Below are positions 38,295 through 48,329 of a stretch of DNA of 64,000 bases, one piece after another. The notes beneath the pieces were generated by a model, which worked only from the letters and a program-made list of their open reading frames with translations, did not search any database and was not told the DNA's origin. A program made the position numbers and the translations under genes. Source of the stretch: Bacteroidales bacterium (GTDB taxonomy: Bacteria > Bacteroidota > Bacteroidia > Bacteroidales > UBA932); NCBI GenBank assembly GCA_017442315.1, contig JAFRZX010000030.1, positions 146,968 to 210,967 on the forward strand, read 5' to 3'. Every line of letters begins with the position of its first letter. Position 1 is the first letter of the stretch.

Positions 38295-39569
38295 CTATTC
38301 ATCTGCCTTTGCAGTATGCTGTGTCTTTCTTCTTATAGCGGCTGTCTCTTCCAGATCTGTAATACTCTGACCTACCTCAACAAGAAGTACAGGCTTTGTG
38401 CCGGTTGCAAAGAGGTTCTTCTTCCTGACGGCTGCATTGTTGTAGCCTATCTTCTGACTTCTTACTTCAGGAAGTTCGATTCCTTCATCTGCTGAAGCGG
38501 CTTGCTTGTCATATACAAAGTCAGCTTCTATCCATATGCTGCTGCCAGGATTGCCGCATGTGATCTCGCTGATCATACTCATCTTGAATCCGGTTGCTAT
38601 GACTGTTATGTTGACCTTGTCTCCGAAATCCGGGTCACCGTTCAGGACAATTCCACTCTTGAAGTTGTTTGCATTTCCGGTGTATTCATTGACCAGCCTG
38701 TTTATTTCTTCCAGCTGCTTCATCTGCAGACCTTGCTCATTGTCTCCAACGGTTATGTTGATCAGCACATTCTTGGCTGTCTTGAGGTCGAAGTCGTTGA
38801 GCAGAGGTGATTCGAGTGCATTCTTTACGGCATCTTCGAGTCTGTGTTCTCCAGTACCTATGCCACATCCCATAAGGGCCATGCCACTGTTCTTCATCAT
38901 TGTCTTGACATCCTTGAAGTCGACGTTTATATGTCCTCTGGTCTTGATGATGTCGGTTATGCCTCGGACAGCAGTCGCAAGCACCTCATCTGCTTTCGGG
39001 AAAGCATCCTGGATAAGCAGGTTGCCATAGAAGTCATACAGCTTTTCGTTGTTTATGATAAGAAGGCTGTCTACGTTCTTCTCAAGTTCGTTTATTCCGT
39101 CTATAGCTTTGGACATGGACTCATTCCCTTCACTTTTGAAAGGTATGGTCACGACTCCCACAGTAAGTATGCCTTTCTTCTTTGCCATTGAAGCTATCAC
39201 AGGAGCAGCTCCGGTTCCGGTGCCGCCTCCCATACCTGCTGTTATGAAAAGCATTTCCGTACCGTTGTCAAGCACCTTTTCGGAAATCTCATCCTGGGAG
39301 TTCAATGCGGCATTGCGCCCTTCTGTAGGATTGCATCCGGCTCCAAGGCCTTCTCCAAGCTGTATCTTTACGGGAACATCACAGCTGTTCAGGGCTTGTG
39401 CATCAGTATTGCATACTATGAAGGTGCACCCTTCGATATGTTGCCTGTACATATAATTGACTGCATTGCAGCCTCCTCCTCCTACACCGAGAACCTTTAT
39501 AATCGAATTTTCAGGAATCCAGTCTGCCGGAGTTATGTCCAATGTATTGCTGTCTGTCATGTCCATCAT
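38295..39569 (-). CDS. ftsZ: Cell division protein FtsZ
   Basis: FtsZ is the tubulin-like GTPase of the division ring. At 424 residues it has the GTP-binding GMGGGTGTGAAP and the catalytic T7 loop NVDFKDV. The C-terminal end after about residue 385 is ITDLEETAAIRRKTQ followed by a short Lys/Asp/Glu tail; the hydrophobic end seen in many FtsZ proteins (FtsA-binding) is not obvious. It overlaps the ftsA stop by four bases (ATGA), implying translational coupling. A second ATG at 39566 is in frame. Confidence 0.96.
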   Translation of the reverse strand: MMDMTDSNTLDITPADWIPENSIIKVLGVGGGGCNAVNYMYRQHIEGCTFIVCNTDAQALNSCDVPVKIQLGEGLGAGCNPTEGRNAALNSQDEISEKVLDNGTEMLFITAGMGGGTGTGAAPVIASMAKKKGILTVGVVTIPFKSEGNESMSKAIDGINELEKNVDSLLIINNEKLYDFYGNLLIQDAFPKADEVLATAVRGITDIIKTRGHINVDFKDVKTMMKNSGMALMGCGIGTGEHRLEDAVKNALESPLLNDFDLKTAKNVLINITVGDNEQGLQMKQLEEINRLVNEYTGNANNFKSGIVLNGDPDFGDKVNITVIATGFKMSMISEITCGNPGSSIWIEADFVYDKQAASADEGIELPEVRSQKIGYNNAAVRKKNLFATGTKPVLLVEVGQSITDLEETAAIRRKTQHTAKADE

Positions 39570-40981
39570 ATTTTTTCATTGCTTACGTTATCGTAGAGGG
39601 TTCCCCAGAACTTTGTGATCTTTTCACTGAATGTCAGGTTGTTTTCCTCCCTCTTCTTTCTCTTTACTTTTTCAAAGTCGGCCTTGCCCATTTCCTCTTC
39701 GGTAAACAGTGTTGTCCTCACTTCCTCCTGCAAAGGTACCTCCAGTGAGACCGGGACTGTTATCGAGTCTGAAGGAATCCGGATTCCCGGCTGGGTACAG
39801 TTGATCTCCGGTTCTTTTGATGCCATCATGATCAGACCCAGTGAAGTTGCGGCAGATGTTTCGTTGACCCCTTCGCATCCCTGGCACGAGAAAAGACGCC
39901 TAGGATATCCTGTCCTGACCCTGTATCCTGAAAGGTCATATATGAAATTGCCGAGATTAGCAATCTGTGCGCTGCCTCCGGTTATGACAAGTCCGCTGCG
40001 GAGCATGTCTGCAAATCCGCTTGTATGTATTTCATAAAGGATAGCCATCATTATCTCTTCCACGCGTGCAGTGATTATCTCTGACAGGTATTTGACAGGA
40101 AGCTGTTTGTCAGGCTCAGATCCGTTTCCTCTTATATGTATGGTCTTTTCGCTCAGGTTCTGAAGTTTTTCCGGCATGCATGCACCAAATGCAAGCTTTA
40201 TGTTCTCAGCAAGTCTTTCGGAAATCTGGCACTCTGTCTTTATGTCGTTTGTTATGTTCTTTCCTCCAAACGGAACAGATGCATAATGTCTCATTATGCT
40301 GCCATGATATATCGATACCGATGTGCACCCCGCACCGAAATCTATGAGGGCAACTCCATTCTCCATTTCTGCGTTGGTGAGGACGGATTTAGCTGTAGAG
40401 TCGGCAGTGAAATATTTTCTTATGGCACTGATTCCGGCTTTGTTCATGACAGTATCTATTTTCTTGAGGTCTGTCTTTTTGCCTATGAATATCTTGAAAT
40501 GCCCTTCCAGAGTATCGCTTGTCATGCCTATTATGTCATTCTCTATGATCTGGAAGTTCTCTCCATCGGAGAATGATTGTGCCACAGCTCCGTAGATCGC
40601 TTCTTTGGCTTCATCCTGCAGAGGATAAAGATTCTCTGCGAAATTCTTTAGCTCGGCAATGTTTTCTGCCGTGATATCCGTATCTTCACCCCGGTCCGCA
40701 ATCTTGCCTGTACTGCTTTCCTGACGGATAGGGTATTTCGGCATTCCTACTATGGCCTGGGTGATCTTTATGCCAAGCTCGTCTTCTGCAATTCTCAAAG
40801 CCTCTACCAGCTGGCTGTTTACCTGGGACGGATTATAGACACTGCTGTATCTTATTCCAGACGATGGTGTCTCTCTGTAATATATGATCTGGACATCTTC
40901 ACCGTTGACTTTGGCTACGGTGACAGCTATCTTAGAGGTGCCCAGATCGATAGCAACGATGTGTTTGTCTGTCATATTCAT
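39566..40981 (-). CDS. ftsA: Cell division protein FtsA
   Basis: I start at the ATG at 40981 (MNMTDKHIVAIDLGTSK), 471 residues; another ATG is at 40975. An upstream non-ATG start would overlap ftsQ. FtsA is actin-like and tethers FtsZ to the membrane. Phosphate-binding loops appear as IDLGTSK and LIDFGAGCTS, with the 1C-domain between. The long tail (about 400-471) is rich in charged residues before the ending, where a membrane-targeting helix is expected. Confidence 0.94.
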   Translation of the reverse strand: MNMTDKHIVAIDLGTSKIAVTVAKVNGEDVQIIYYRETPSSGIRYSSVYNPSQVNSQLVEALRIAEDELGIKITQAIVGMPKYPIRQESSTGKIADRGEDTDITAENIAELKNFAENLYPLQDEAKEAIYGAVAQSFSDGENFQIIENDIIGMTSDTLEGHFKIFIGKKTDLKKIDTVMNKAGISAIRKYFTADSTAKSVLTNAEMENGVALIDFGAGCTSVSIYHGSIMRHYASVPFGGKNITNDIKTECQISERLAENIKLAFGACMPEKLQNLSEKTIHIRGNGSEPDKQLPVKYLSEIITARVEEIMMAILYEIHTSGFADMLRSGLVITGGSAQIANLGNFIYDLSGYRVRTGYPRRLFSCQGCEGVNETSAATSLGLIMMASKEPEINCTQPGIRIPSDSITVPVSLEVPLQEEVRTTLFTEEEMGKADFEKVKRKKREENNLTFSEKITKFWGTLYDNVSNEKI

Positions 40982-40997
40982 GATGTAAGTAACTTTA

Positions 40998-41780
40998 TCA
41001 TTGTTGGCTGCAGACAATCTGCCCTTCAAACCTGAGGTCGACTGTCTTGTAATAATCTTTTCCCTTTTCCGGAATGATGGCTGAATAATATTTTTCCAGC
41101 TTGTCCAGTTTGTCCTGGATATCCGTAGGGTGTCCGAACAGTATTTTTTCTTTTCCTGCCCTTGGTACCAGAATCAGTTCATGGTTCTTCTGTACATATA
41201 TCTGTACGAATTTGTTTTTCCATGTGCGGCTGCCGTCGATATGGTTCACAAGATTGAGAATCGATTCAAACCATTCTTTATCTGAGTCGGATATGACGCC
41301 TTTGTGTCCGCTTGAAGCAGATAACGGGATATATCCGTCTATAACCTGCACATGTGCCGTATGATTCTTCTGAAGAGGGAAGATGTAGCCTTCGGCATCG
41401 GCATAGAAGCCTCCTTCCTTTTTCTGGAAGCGGACAGCCGGCTTTCTCTGGGTTACGGTCACATGCAGCATCCCGTCTCTTGTAACATAGACCTGGCTCT
41501 TCTGCACTGCGCTCTTGCTGTCTACGATATTTTCTATTGCAGTCAGGTCCAGACTGTCTATGTGGATGCCTTTATATGCACCATACTCCTTTTCTATATG
41601 TCTTCTTATATCGTCCCCTGACAGGAAGCTGTTGCTTGTACTGTCTGTTACCGTCACTTCAAGGCCTTTGCACATCAGGTCTGTGCGTATTTCTTTTCCT
41701 GCAAGGTATGCGAGTACCATGCAGGCCAGAAGGACTGTTACGGACAAGCCTGATATAATGAGTCTCAAGATGCGGTTCAT
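40998..41780 (-). CDS. ftsQ: Cell division protein FtsQ
   Basis: A 260-residue single-pass protein: TM helix at about 7-27, then a periplasmic POTRA-like region (about 40-120; LSGDDIRRHIEKEYG) and a beta domain with TVTQRKPAVRF and YADAEGYIFPL. It links cytosolic and periplasmic parts of the divisome. It is divergent, but placement between murC (six bases) and ftsA supports the call. Confidence 0.88.
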   Translation of the reverse strand: MNRILRLIISGLSVTVLLACMVLAYLAGKEIRTDLMCKGLEVTVTDSTSNSFLSGDDIRRHIEKEYGAYKGIHIDSLDLTAIENIVDSKSAVQKSQVYVTRDGMLHVTVTQRKPAVRFQKKEGGFYADAEGYIFPLQKNHTAHVQVIDGYIPLSASSGHKGVISDSDKEWFESILNLVNHIDGSRTWKNKFVQIYVQKNHELILVPRAGKEKILFGHPTDIQDKLDKLEKYYSAIIPEKGKDYYKTVDLRFEGQIVCSQQ

Positions 41781-41786
41781 TGTCTT

Positions 41787-43127
41787 TTATCTGTTGTTAA
41801 GCATTTCTGAAACAGGTTCTACGAATCTGTCGATATCTCCAGCCCCTAAGGTGACAAGAAGTTCCACAGGTTCCTTTTCAAGATAAGACATAAGTTCATC
41901 TCGTCTTATAAGTACTTTTTCTTTTGCTGTCACATCCTTGAATATGATTTCTGAAGTAACCCCAGGAATCGGTTCTTCTCTTGCAGGATAAATGTCCAGC
42001 AGAATCAGTTTGTCAGCCATGCTCAGAGCTTTTGCAAATTCCGATGCGAAGTCTCTGGTCCTTGTATAAAGGTGCGGCTGGAATACGGCTGTACATTTCA
42101 TTCGAGGGTATCTTTCGCGTATTGAACTCAATGCAGCTGAAATCTCTTCAGGATGGTGTGCATAGTCATCGATATATACGCATCCTGGCTTGCAGACCTT
42201 CATGTCGAAACGTCTTTTTACGCCTTTGAACGAAGCCAGGGCATGACGTATGTCTGTTGGGTCAAGCCCGTATGATAGTCCTATTGCGGCTGCAGCAGTG
42301 GCGTTTTCTACATTGACCCAGCCTGGTATGCCTACCACACAGTCTTCGATGATACCATCAGGGTGATGCAGATTGAAATGACCATCTTCAAGAGGTTCAG
42401 CATAATAATCTGCATCTGGATTTCCGAATGAATAGGTCATTATGCGTGCTTCTGTATCCTCTTTGGTTATGTCGAGTCCGTATTTCTTAATGACTGTTCC
42501 GCTGACCTGTGATGCAAAAGCCTTGAATGCTTCCCTTATATGTGCTTCATCTCCGTAGATGTCCAGATGATCAGCATCCATGGATGTTATGACAGCCATT
42601 TCCGGAAACAGCTGCAGGAATGATCTGTCAAACTCATCCGCTTCTGCCACTATGACATCATTACCGCTGATGAGAAGGTTGCTGTCGTAGTTCTTTGAAA
42701 TCCCTCCTAGAAATGCTGAACATCCTTCCCCGCAGGCAGTGAAGATATGACTCAGGAGTGTACTTGTAGTCGTCTTTCCGTGAGTGCCTGCAACCGCCAT
42801 GCAACGTTGTCCTTTTGTTATTTCTCCCAGCATCTGCGACCTCTTTATGGTGCGGTAGCCATGAGTGAGGACGAATTTCAGTTCTTCAAGGTCTTTAGGT
42901 ATGGCCGGTGTATAGACCACCAATGTGTCTTCTGGAGTATTGGGAATATACGATATGTCATCAGTGTAGTGGATTTCTATCCCTTCGTCTTCGAGAGCAT
43001 GTGTCAGGGGAGAAGGCGTCTTGTCATATCCGCTTACCTTGAAGCCCTTGGCATTATAATATCTGGCTATGGCACTCATTCCGATGCCCCCGATTCCTAT
43101 GAAATATATGTTTTTGCAGCTGTTCAT
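41787..43127 (-). CDS. murC: UDP-N-acetylmuramate--L-alanine ligase
   Basis: MurC joins L-Ala to UDP-MurNAc using ATP. The 446 residues open with an NAD-like fold (FIGIGGIGMSAIARY), then the P-loop GTHGKTTTSTLL and the Mur ligase central and C-terminal domains (DDYAHHPEEI). It overlaps the murG stop by four bases. Confidence 0.96.
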   Translation of the reverse strand: MNSCKNIYFIGIGGIGMSAIARYYNAKGFKVSGYDKTPSPLTHALEDEGIEIHYTDDISYIPNTPEDTLVVYTPAIPKDLEELKFVLTHGYRTIKRSQMLGEITKGQRCMAVAGTHGKTTTSTLLSHIFTACGEGCSAFLGGISKNYDSNLLISGNDVIVAEADEFDRSFLQLFPEMAVITSMDADHLDIYGDEAHIREAFKAFASQVSGTVIKKYGLDITKEDTEARIMTYSFGNPDADYYAEPLEDGHFNLHHPDGIIEDCVVGIPGWVNVENATAAAAIGLSYGLDPTDIRHALASFKGVKRRFDMKVCKPGCVYIDDYAHHPEEISAALSSIRERYPRMKCTAVFQPHLYTRTRDFASEFAKALSMADKLILLDIYPAREEPIPGVTSEIIFKDVTAKEKVLIRRDELMSYLEKEPVELLVTLGAGDIDRFVEPVSEMLNNR

Positions 43128-44272
43128 TTTCTTGTGCTTTCAGTGATTCTGTAGACTTCTTCTGCTATTGTTGCCGCTGCTTCTGTTCTCGCAAGTGCAG
43201 CTATGTTCTTTTCCAGCAATGCAATCTGTTCCGTATCGTGTGTCAGGCTGCATGCCTTCTTCATCAGTTTTTCAGTTGCTTCGCAGTCTTTGACAATCAA
43301 TGCCGCCTCCTTGTTTACGAGGGCCATCGCATTGTGGGTCTGATGATCTTCAGCTACATTAGGGGACGGAACAAATATCACCGCCTTGTGTGCTGCGCAT
43401 AATTCAGATACTGAACTGGCTCCGGACCGTGATACGACCACATCTGATGCTCCATAGGCGAGGTCCATCCTTTTGATGAAGTCATAGTGCCGTATCGTAT
43501 CAAGATTGTGTCCGGCTGCTTTCATTGCATTCATGAATTCGTCAACCATAGGTTTGTAGAATTTTCCGCACTGCCAGATCACCTCAATGTCTTCTCCTCC
43601 CGGACATCCGTCTTCAATCCACTTCATCATGGCCTCATTCAGTGTCCTGCAGCCAAGGCTGCCACCCACCACAAACAAGTGCTTCTTCCTGGGATGCAGC
43701 TTGTAATATTCATATGCTTCCTCCTTCATCTTTGTCCCTGCCGGAACAATCTCCTTTCTGATGGGATTCCCGCTGAAGACCAGTCTTTCAGCAGGAAAGA
43801 AGCGTTCCATCCCGTCATATGCCACACAGATGCTTTCCGCCTTTCTTCCTACTATCCTGTTGGTCAGTCCGGCAAAACTGTTCTGTTCTTGTATGAGTGT
43901 CGGGATACCCATCCTTCCTGCTGCCCATAGAAGAGGTGCGCTAGCATATCCTCCGACACCTATGGCAATGTCCGGCTTGAATTCCCGGATCATCTTCTTC
44001 GCCAGCCTTATGCTCTTCAGCACCTTGTATGGCAGAGTCAGATTGGACAATGTCAATCTTCTGGCCAGTCCTGCTACAGGAAGCCCCTTAATCCTGTATC
44101 CTGCTGCGGGGACCTTTTCCATCTCCATCCTTCCTTCTGCTCCTACGAACAGTATCTCGCTTTCCGGATTCAGCTCTTTCAGTTTGTCTGCTATAGATAA
44201 AGCCGGGAAGATGTGACCACCGGTTCCGCCTCCGCTTATGATGACTCTCAGTTTTCGGTATTTCATACTCAT
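43124..44272 (-). CDS. murG: Lipid II-forming N-acetylglucosaminyltransferase
   Basis: MurG adds GlcNAc to lipid I on the cytosolic face of the membrane. The 382-residue GT28 enzyme has the N-terminal glycine-rich GGGTGGHIFPAL, GVGGYASAP, and the donor-site region SRSGASSVSELCA. It lies 17 bases after ftsW and overlaps murC by four bases. Confidence 0.96.
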   Translation of the reverse strand: MSMKYRKLRVIISGGGTGGHIFPALSIADKLKELNPESEILFVGAEGRMEMEKVPAAGYRIKGLPVAGLARRLTLSNLTLPYKVLKSIRLAKKMIREFKPDIAIGVGGYASAPLLWAAGRMGIPTLIQEQNSFAGLTNRIVGRKAESICVAYDGMERFFPAERLVFSGNPIRKEIVPAGTKMKEEAYEYYKLHPRKKHLFVVGGSLGCRTLNEAMMKWIEDGCPGGEDIEVIWQCGKFYKPMVDEFMNAMKAAGHNLDTIRHYDFIKRMDLAYGASDVVVSRSGASSVSELCAAHKAVIFVPSPNVAEDHQTHNAMALVNKEAALIVKDCEATEKLMKKACSLTHDTEQIALLEKNIAALARTEAAATIAEEVYRITESTRK

Positions 44273-44289
44273 GTTATGTTCTAGACTGT

Positions 44290-45684
44290 TTATGCCTGCT
44301 GGCTGTCGCTTTCATACAGAGGAGCTGCAGCTTCTTCCTCCTCCCGGATCTGTTCACGCGCCATTCTGCTTATCGACAATATTATACCGAAGGCGATGCA
44401 GAATGTCAGATAAGCAAATCGTCCGTCGCTCAGCAGCGGCAGTGTCTGGCCTGTCATAGGGCCGATTCCCACATTTACGAAAATATGCATGAACGCCTGA
44501 GCCGTAATCAGGAACGACAATCCTCCCACAGCTATCTTTGCAAATTCGTTTGTGCATGAACGGGCTATCATAGAGCCTCGTGCCAGCAGACTTACATATA
44601 GGATTATGACCAGGATTCCTCCGAGCAGCCCGTATTCCTCCACGATGAAACTGTACATGTAGTCTGAGTAGATGTGTGTCACCACGTGCTTCTGTGTGCT
44701 GTTTCCACTTCCTTTGCCAAGAAGTTTTCCCTCATGTATAGCTATGCGGCCTGAATATGGCTGACTGATCCTGCTGCGCTCGGCATACCAATCAGGAGAA
44801 TATTTTCCCAAGGTCTTGTCATTTTCGATTTCTATGAGTCTCTCTGTATCGTATTTTGCGTTTATCCTGCTCCACGCTGTCTCTACCGTGGTGAACACTG
44901 TCCTGCCGCTTATGAAATAGATCGCCACAGCCATGATGATTACAGCCAGAACTCCCATTATTGCGACTCCGATCTCTTTTGCGGGAAGCCCCCCTATCAG
45001 GAGAGTTGCAAGCATGATACCTCCTATGAATATACCGCTGGAGTTGCTTCCCATCATAACCAGCCCGCATGTGCTGAGCATCGGTATGTAGATGTAAAGA
45101 ACCCTTTTCCAGAATGGCTGTGCCATGAATGCGAACCTTTTCCTGCGTCCTAGACTGTTGGCTATGCTGAAGGTTGAACTTTTCCCGTTCCTGCGTATTT
45201 CTTCCTCATCCTGCTTGTATGCATTGATGGCCCATGCCAGATACATCACCATTGCAACCTTGACGATTTCAAAGACATGGATCTGCTGATTGCCCACTAC
45301 GATGACGCGCCATGCTACGTCATTGAGCTTTGCGGCACGTATGAATCCGAGATTTACCTGGAATGTCAGAAACAGCAGCATAATCAATGATATAATGTAG
45401 CCGAATTGTGACAGTACCCGGAACCATCCTATTTTTCTGACCTTATATATAAGGAATATGAGGACATATCCGATCAGAATGAACAGTGAGTGCTTTCTGA
45501 TCAGGTCTATCCTGTTTACAGAGTCTCCTGTAAGTTGTGATGTGGACGAAAAAATCGCCAGTGCGGATATCATGGTAAGTATGAACACAATGATCCATAC
45601 GACCTTGTCTCCCTGGATGGTGTCGATGAAATTCCAGAAGGCATTTCCCTGCTTTCCAGTGTATGTCAGCCTTTCTTTATTCAT
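44290..45684 (-). CDS. ftsW: Lipid II polymerase/flippase-family FtsW
   Basis: A 464-residue multi-pass SEDS protein. Features include GNQQIHVFEIVKVAMVMYLA (the SEDS core), GLLGGILVIILY, and NVGIGPMTGQTLPLLSDG, the classic C-terminal SEDS signature. It polymerises glycan strands at the septum with its cognate PBP. Its start overlaps the murD stop by one base. The cytosolic tail is acidic (EEEEAAAP). Confidence 0.95.
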   Translation of the reverse strand: MNKERLTYTGKQGNAFWNFIDTIQGDKVVWIIVFILTMISALAIFSSTSQLTGDSVNRIDLIRKHSLFILIGYVLIFLIYKVRKIGWFRVLSQFGYIISLIMLLFLTFQVNLGFIRAAKLNDVAWRVIVVGNQQIHVFEIVKVAMVMYLAWAINAYKQDEEEIRRNGKSSTFSIANSLGRRKRFAFMAQPFWKRVLYIYIPMLSTCGLVMMGSNSSGIFIGGIMLATLLIGGLPAKEIGVAIMGVLAVIIMAVAIYFISGRTVFTTVETAWSRINAKYDTERLIEIENDKTLGKYSPDWYAERSRISQPYSGRIAIHEGKLLGKGSGNSTQKHVVTHIYSDYMYSFIVEEYGLLGGILVIILYVSLLARGSMIARSCTNEFAKIAVGGLSFLITAQAFMHIFVNVGIGPMTGQTLPLLSDGRFAYLTFCIAFGIILSISRMAREQIREEEEAAAPLYESDSQQA

Positions 45685-47018
45685 TACAGATTCCTCACTG
45701 CTTCCTTGAATTGTCTTCCTCTATCTTCGTAGTTCTTGAACAGGTCGAAACTTGCACAGCAAGGTGACAGCAGCACTACGTCGCCTGATGATGCAAGACT
45801 GTCAGCCAGTTTCACTGCCTCCTGAGCTGAAGTCACATCATGCATCTGAGAAACAAGATCTCCGAACGCATCGTGGATCTTCTTATTGTCCAGTCCAAGG
45901 CATATGATGCCCTTTACCTTTTCCTTCACCAGCGGAATCAGACTTGAGTAGTCATTTCCTTTGTCAGTGCCTCCCACAATCCATATGACTGGTCTGGTCT
46001 GGCATTCCAAAGCATACCATGACGCATCTACATTTGTGGCCTTTGAGTCGTTGATATACAGCACATCCTTGATGCTCAGCACCTTTTCTAGCCTGTGCTC
46101 TACGGCCTGAAAAGTAGCAAGCCCCTCGCGGATCGCATCATTATCGATATCCATGACTTTGGCTGCAAGGGCTGCTGCCATTGAATTGTAAACATTATGC
46201 CTTCCACCGAGTGCCAGTTCCTGAAGGTACATGTCGCATTCTTCTTCCTTGTAGCGGACAATCATCCTGTCTTCTTTGACGAATGCTCCCTGCACGACTT
46301 CGGTCTTCTGTGTGAACGGAAGTTTCTGCGCCTTTACCACTATCTTGTTGAGGTGGTTGACTGTAATGTCATCGTCTGAACAGAAAATGAAACAATCCTC
46401 CTTTGACATGTTTCTGGTGATTCGGAATTTAGCTTTCACATAATTCTCCATATCATGTCCGTACCTGTCAAGGTGGTCTGGTGTGATGTTGGTTATGATT
46501 GCTATGTCTGCTTTGAAATCATATACATTATCAAGCTGGAAACTGCTGAGTTCCAGTACATATATGTCATGGGTTTCAGTTGCTACCTGGTAAGCATAGC
46601 TTTTTCCGATGTTACCTCCCAGTCCTACGTTCATTCCGGCCTGCTTAAGCAGGTGATATATCAGGGAAGTGGTCGTAGTCTTTCCGTTGCTGCCTGTAAT
46701 GCATATCTTCTTTGCAGTGTCGTACCTGCCGGCAAACTCTATTTCAGAGATGATGCCGATTCCCTTTTCTGCAATCTTGCGTACCATGCAGGCTGTGTCC
46801 GGAATACCCGGACTTTTTATGACCTCATCTGCATTGAGAATCATTTCCTCGGAATGCATGCCTTGTTCAAAAGGAATGTTCCATTTGTTGAGAGTGGCAA
46901 CATAATCCTCGGAAATGCATCCTGCATCCGAAAGAAATACATCGAAGCCTTTCACTTTTGCGAGAACAGCGGACCCTACTCCGCTTTCGCCTCCTCCTAA
47001 TACTACTATTCTTGACAT
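45684..47018 (-). CDS. murD: UDP-N-acetylmuramoylalanine--D-glutamate ligase
   Basis: MurD adds D-Glu to UDP-MurNAc-L-Ala. The 444 residues include the N-terminal VLGGGESGVGSA, the P-loop ITGSNGKTTTTSL, and the C-terminal DSKATNVDA. It lies 15 bases after mraY and overlaps ftsW by one base. Confidence 0.96.
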   Translation of the reverse strand: MSRIVVLGGGESGVGSAVLAKVKGFDVFLSDAGCISEDYVATLNKWNIPFEQGMHSEEMILNADEVIKSPGIPDTACMVRKIAEKGIGIISEIEFAGRYDTAKKICITGSNGKTTTTSLIYHLLKQAGMNVGLGGNIGKSYAYQVATETHDIYVLELSSFQLDNVYDFKADIAIITNITPDHLDRYGHDMENYVKAKFRITRNMSKEDCFIFCSDDDITVNHLNKIVVKAQKLPFTQKTEVVQGAFVKEDRMIVRYKEEECDMYLQELALGGRHNVYNSMAAALAAKVMDIDNDAIREGLATFQAVEHRLEKVLSIKDVLYINDSKATNVDASWYALECQTRPVIWIVGGTDKGNDYSSLIPLVKEKVKGIICLGLDNKKIHDAFGDLVSQMHDVTSAQEAVKLADSLASSGDVVLLSPCCASFDLFKNYEDRGRQFKEAVRNL

Positions 47019-47033
47019 ATATATATTACGTTC

Positions 47034-48326
47034 CTATCTTATTTTCAACAATGCTATTGTAATTACCGCGAGTATCATTCCGATTATCCAGAACCTTGTC
47101 ACTATCTTGGCTTCCGGCAGAGCTTTGGCCGGTTTGCTGATAAGTGCAGCTATCCCTTCTTTCTGGTAGTGGTGATGTAGCGGAGCCATCTTGAATATCC
47201 TTCGTCCTTCTCCGTATTTCTTTCTGGTGTATTTGAAATACGTCCGTTGCATAAGCACGGATACGCTTTCAGCGAAGAATACTCCGCAGAGTACAGGAAT
47301 CAGCAGTTCTTTCCTGATAAGCACGGCAGTCACTCCTATGATTCCTCCAAGCATAAGGCTTCCGGTGTCTCCCATAAAGACCTGGGCTGGATAGGTGTTG
47401 TACCAGAGGAATCCGATCAGCGCGCCTACCAGTGCTGACATGAAGACTGCCACTTCGCCGCTGCCGGGGATATACATGATGTTGAGGTAGTCCGCGTTTA
47501 CGATATTTCCGCCGAGCCATGCGAAGATGCCGAGTACCACTCCCACAATGGCTGAAGTACCAGCAGCCAGCCCGTCCATCCCGTCAGTGAGGTTCACTCC
47601 GTTTGAACATGCTGTGATTACGATGACAATCATAGCTACATATATGGCCCATTTGCAGTACCAGCCCCAGGTGCCTTTCAGTGGAGAAAGCCATTTGTAG
47701 TCGAATTCATGTCCTTTAACAAAAGGTATGGTGGTCTTGGTGCTTTTTATCACATCTATCTTTTCGACATCTGGGAATACCATATCAGGATCGACGGAGA
47801 GACTGTCTTCTGTAGCAGCAAGTGTAATGTTGTCACTTATGCTGACATTCTCTCTTATCACAATATCATCACTGAAGCATACCGCCAGTCCCACGGCAAG
47901 AGCCATAGCCCCTTGAGCAATAAGCTTCCCTTTTTCGCTCATTCCTTCCTTGTTCTTTCTGAATACTTTTATGTAGTCGTCGGCAAAGCCTATGAGGAAG
48001 AACCATACTGTGCTGATGATCAACAGTATTGTGTATATGTTGGTCAGGTCTGAGAAAAGGAGTACCGGTATCATTATGGATATGAATATGATGATACCTC
48101 CCATCGTAGGGGTTCCTTTCTTAGACATCTGTCCTTCCAGTCCAAGATCTCTTATTGTCTCTCCGATCTGCTTCTTCTGTAGCCATCCGATGATGCTCTT
48201 GCCTGCAAAGATTGAGATCAGAAGGGCCGTAGTGAAGGATATTATCGCCCTGAAGGACAGATATTGGAACAAACCCTGCCCAGGGATGTCAAGATCCTTT
48301 ATATATTCAAATAGATGGTAAATCAT
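47034..48326 (-). CDS. mraY: Phospho-N-acetylmuramoyl-pentapeptide transferase
   Basis: MraY transfers phospho-MurNAc-pentapeptide to undecaprenyl phosphate to make lipid I. The 430-residue multi-pass protein has FADDYIKV, NLTDGMDGLA and MAPLHHHYQKEG, all active-site motifs. It is longer than the proteobacterial 360 residues because of an extra polar loop (about 155-225, DDIVIREN...GHEFDYKW), known in Bacteroidota MraY. Confidence 0.96.
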   Translation of the reverse strand: MIYHLFEYIKDLDIPGQGLFQYLSFRAIISFTTALLISIFAGKSIIGWLQKKQIGETIRDLGLEGQMSKKGTPTMGGIIIFISIMIPVLLFSDLTNIYTILLIISTVWFFLIGFADDYIKVFRKNKEGMSEKGKLIAQGAMALAVGLAVCFSDDIVIRENVSISDNITLAATEDSLSVDPDMVFPDVEKIDVIKSTKTTIPFVKGHEFDYKWLSPLKGTWGWYCKWAIYVAMIVIVITACSNGVNLTDGMDGLAAGTSAIVGVVLGIFAWLGGNIVNADYLNIMYIPGSGEVAVFMSALVGALIGFLWYNTYPAQVFMGDTGSLMLGGIIGVTAVLIRKELLIPVLCGVFFAESVSVLMQRTYFKYTRKKYGEGRRIFKMAPLHHHYQKEGIAALISKPAKALPEAKIVTRFWIIGMILAVITIALLKIR

Positions 48327-48329
48327 TGC

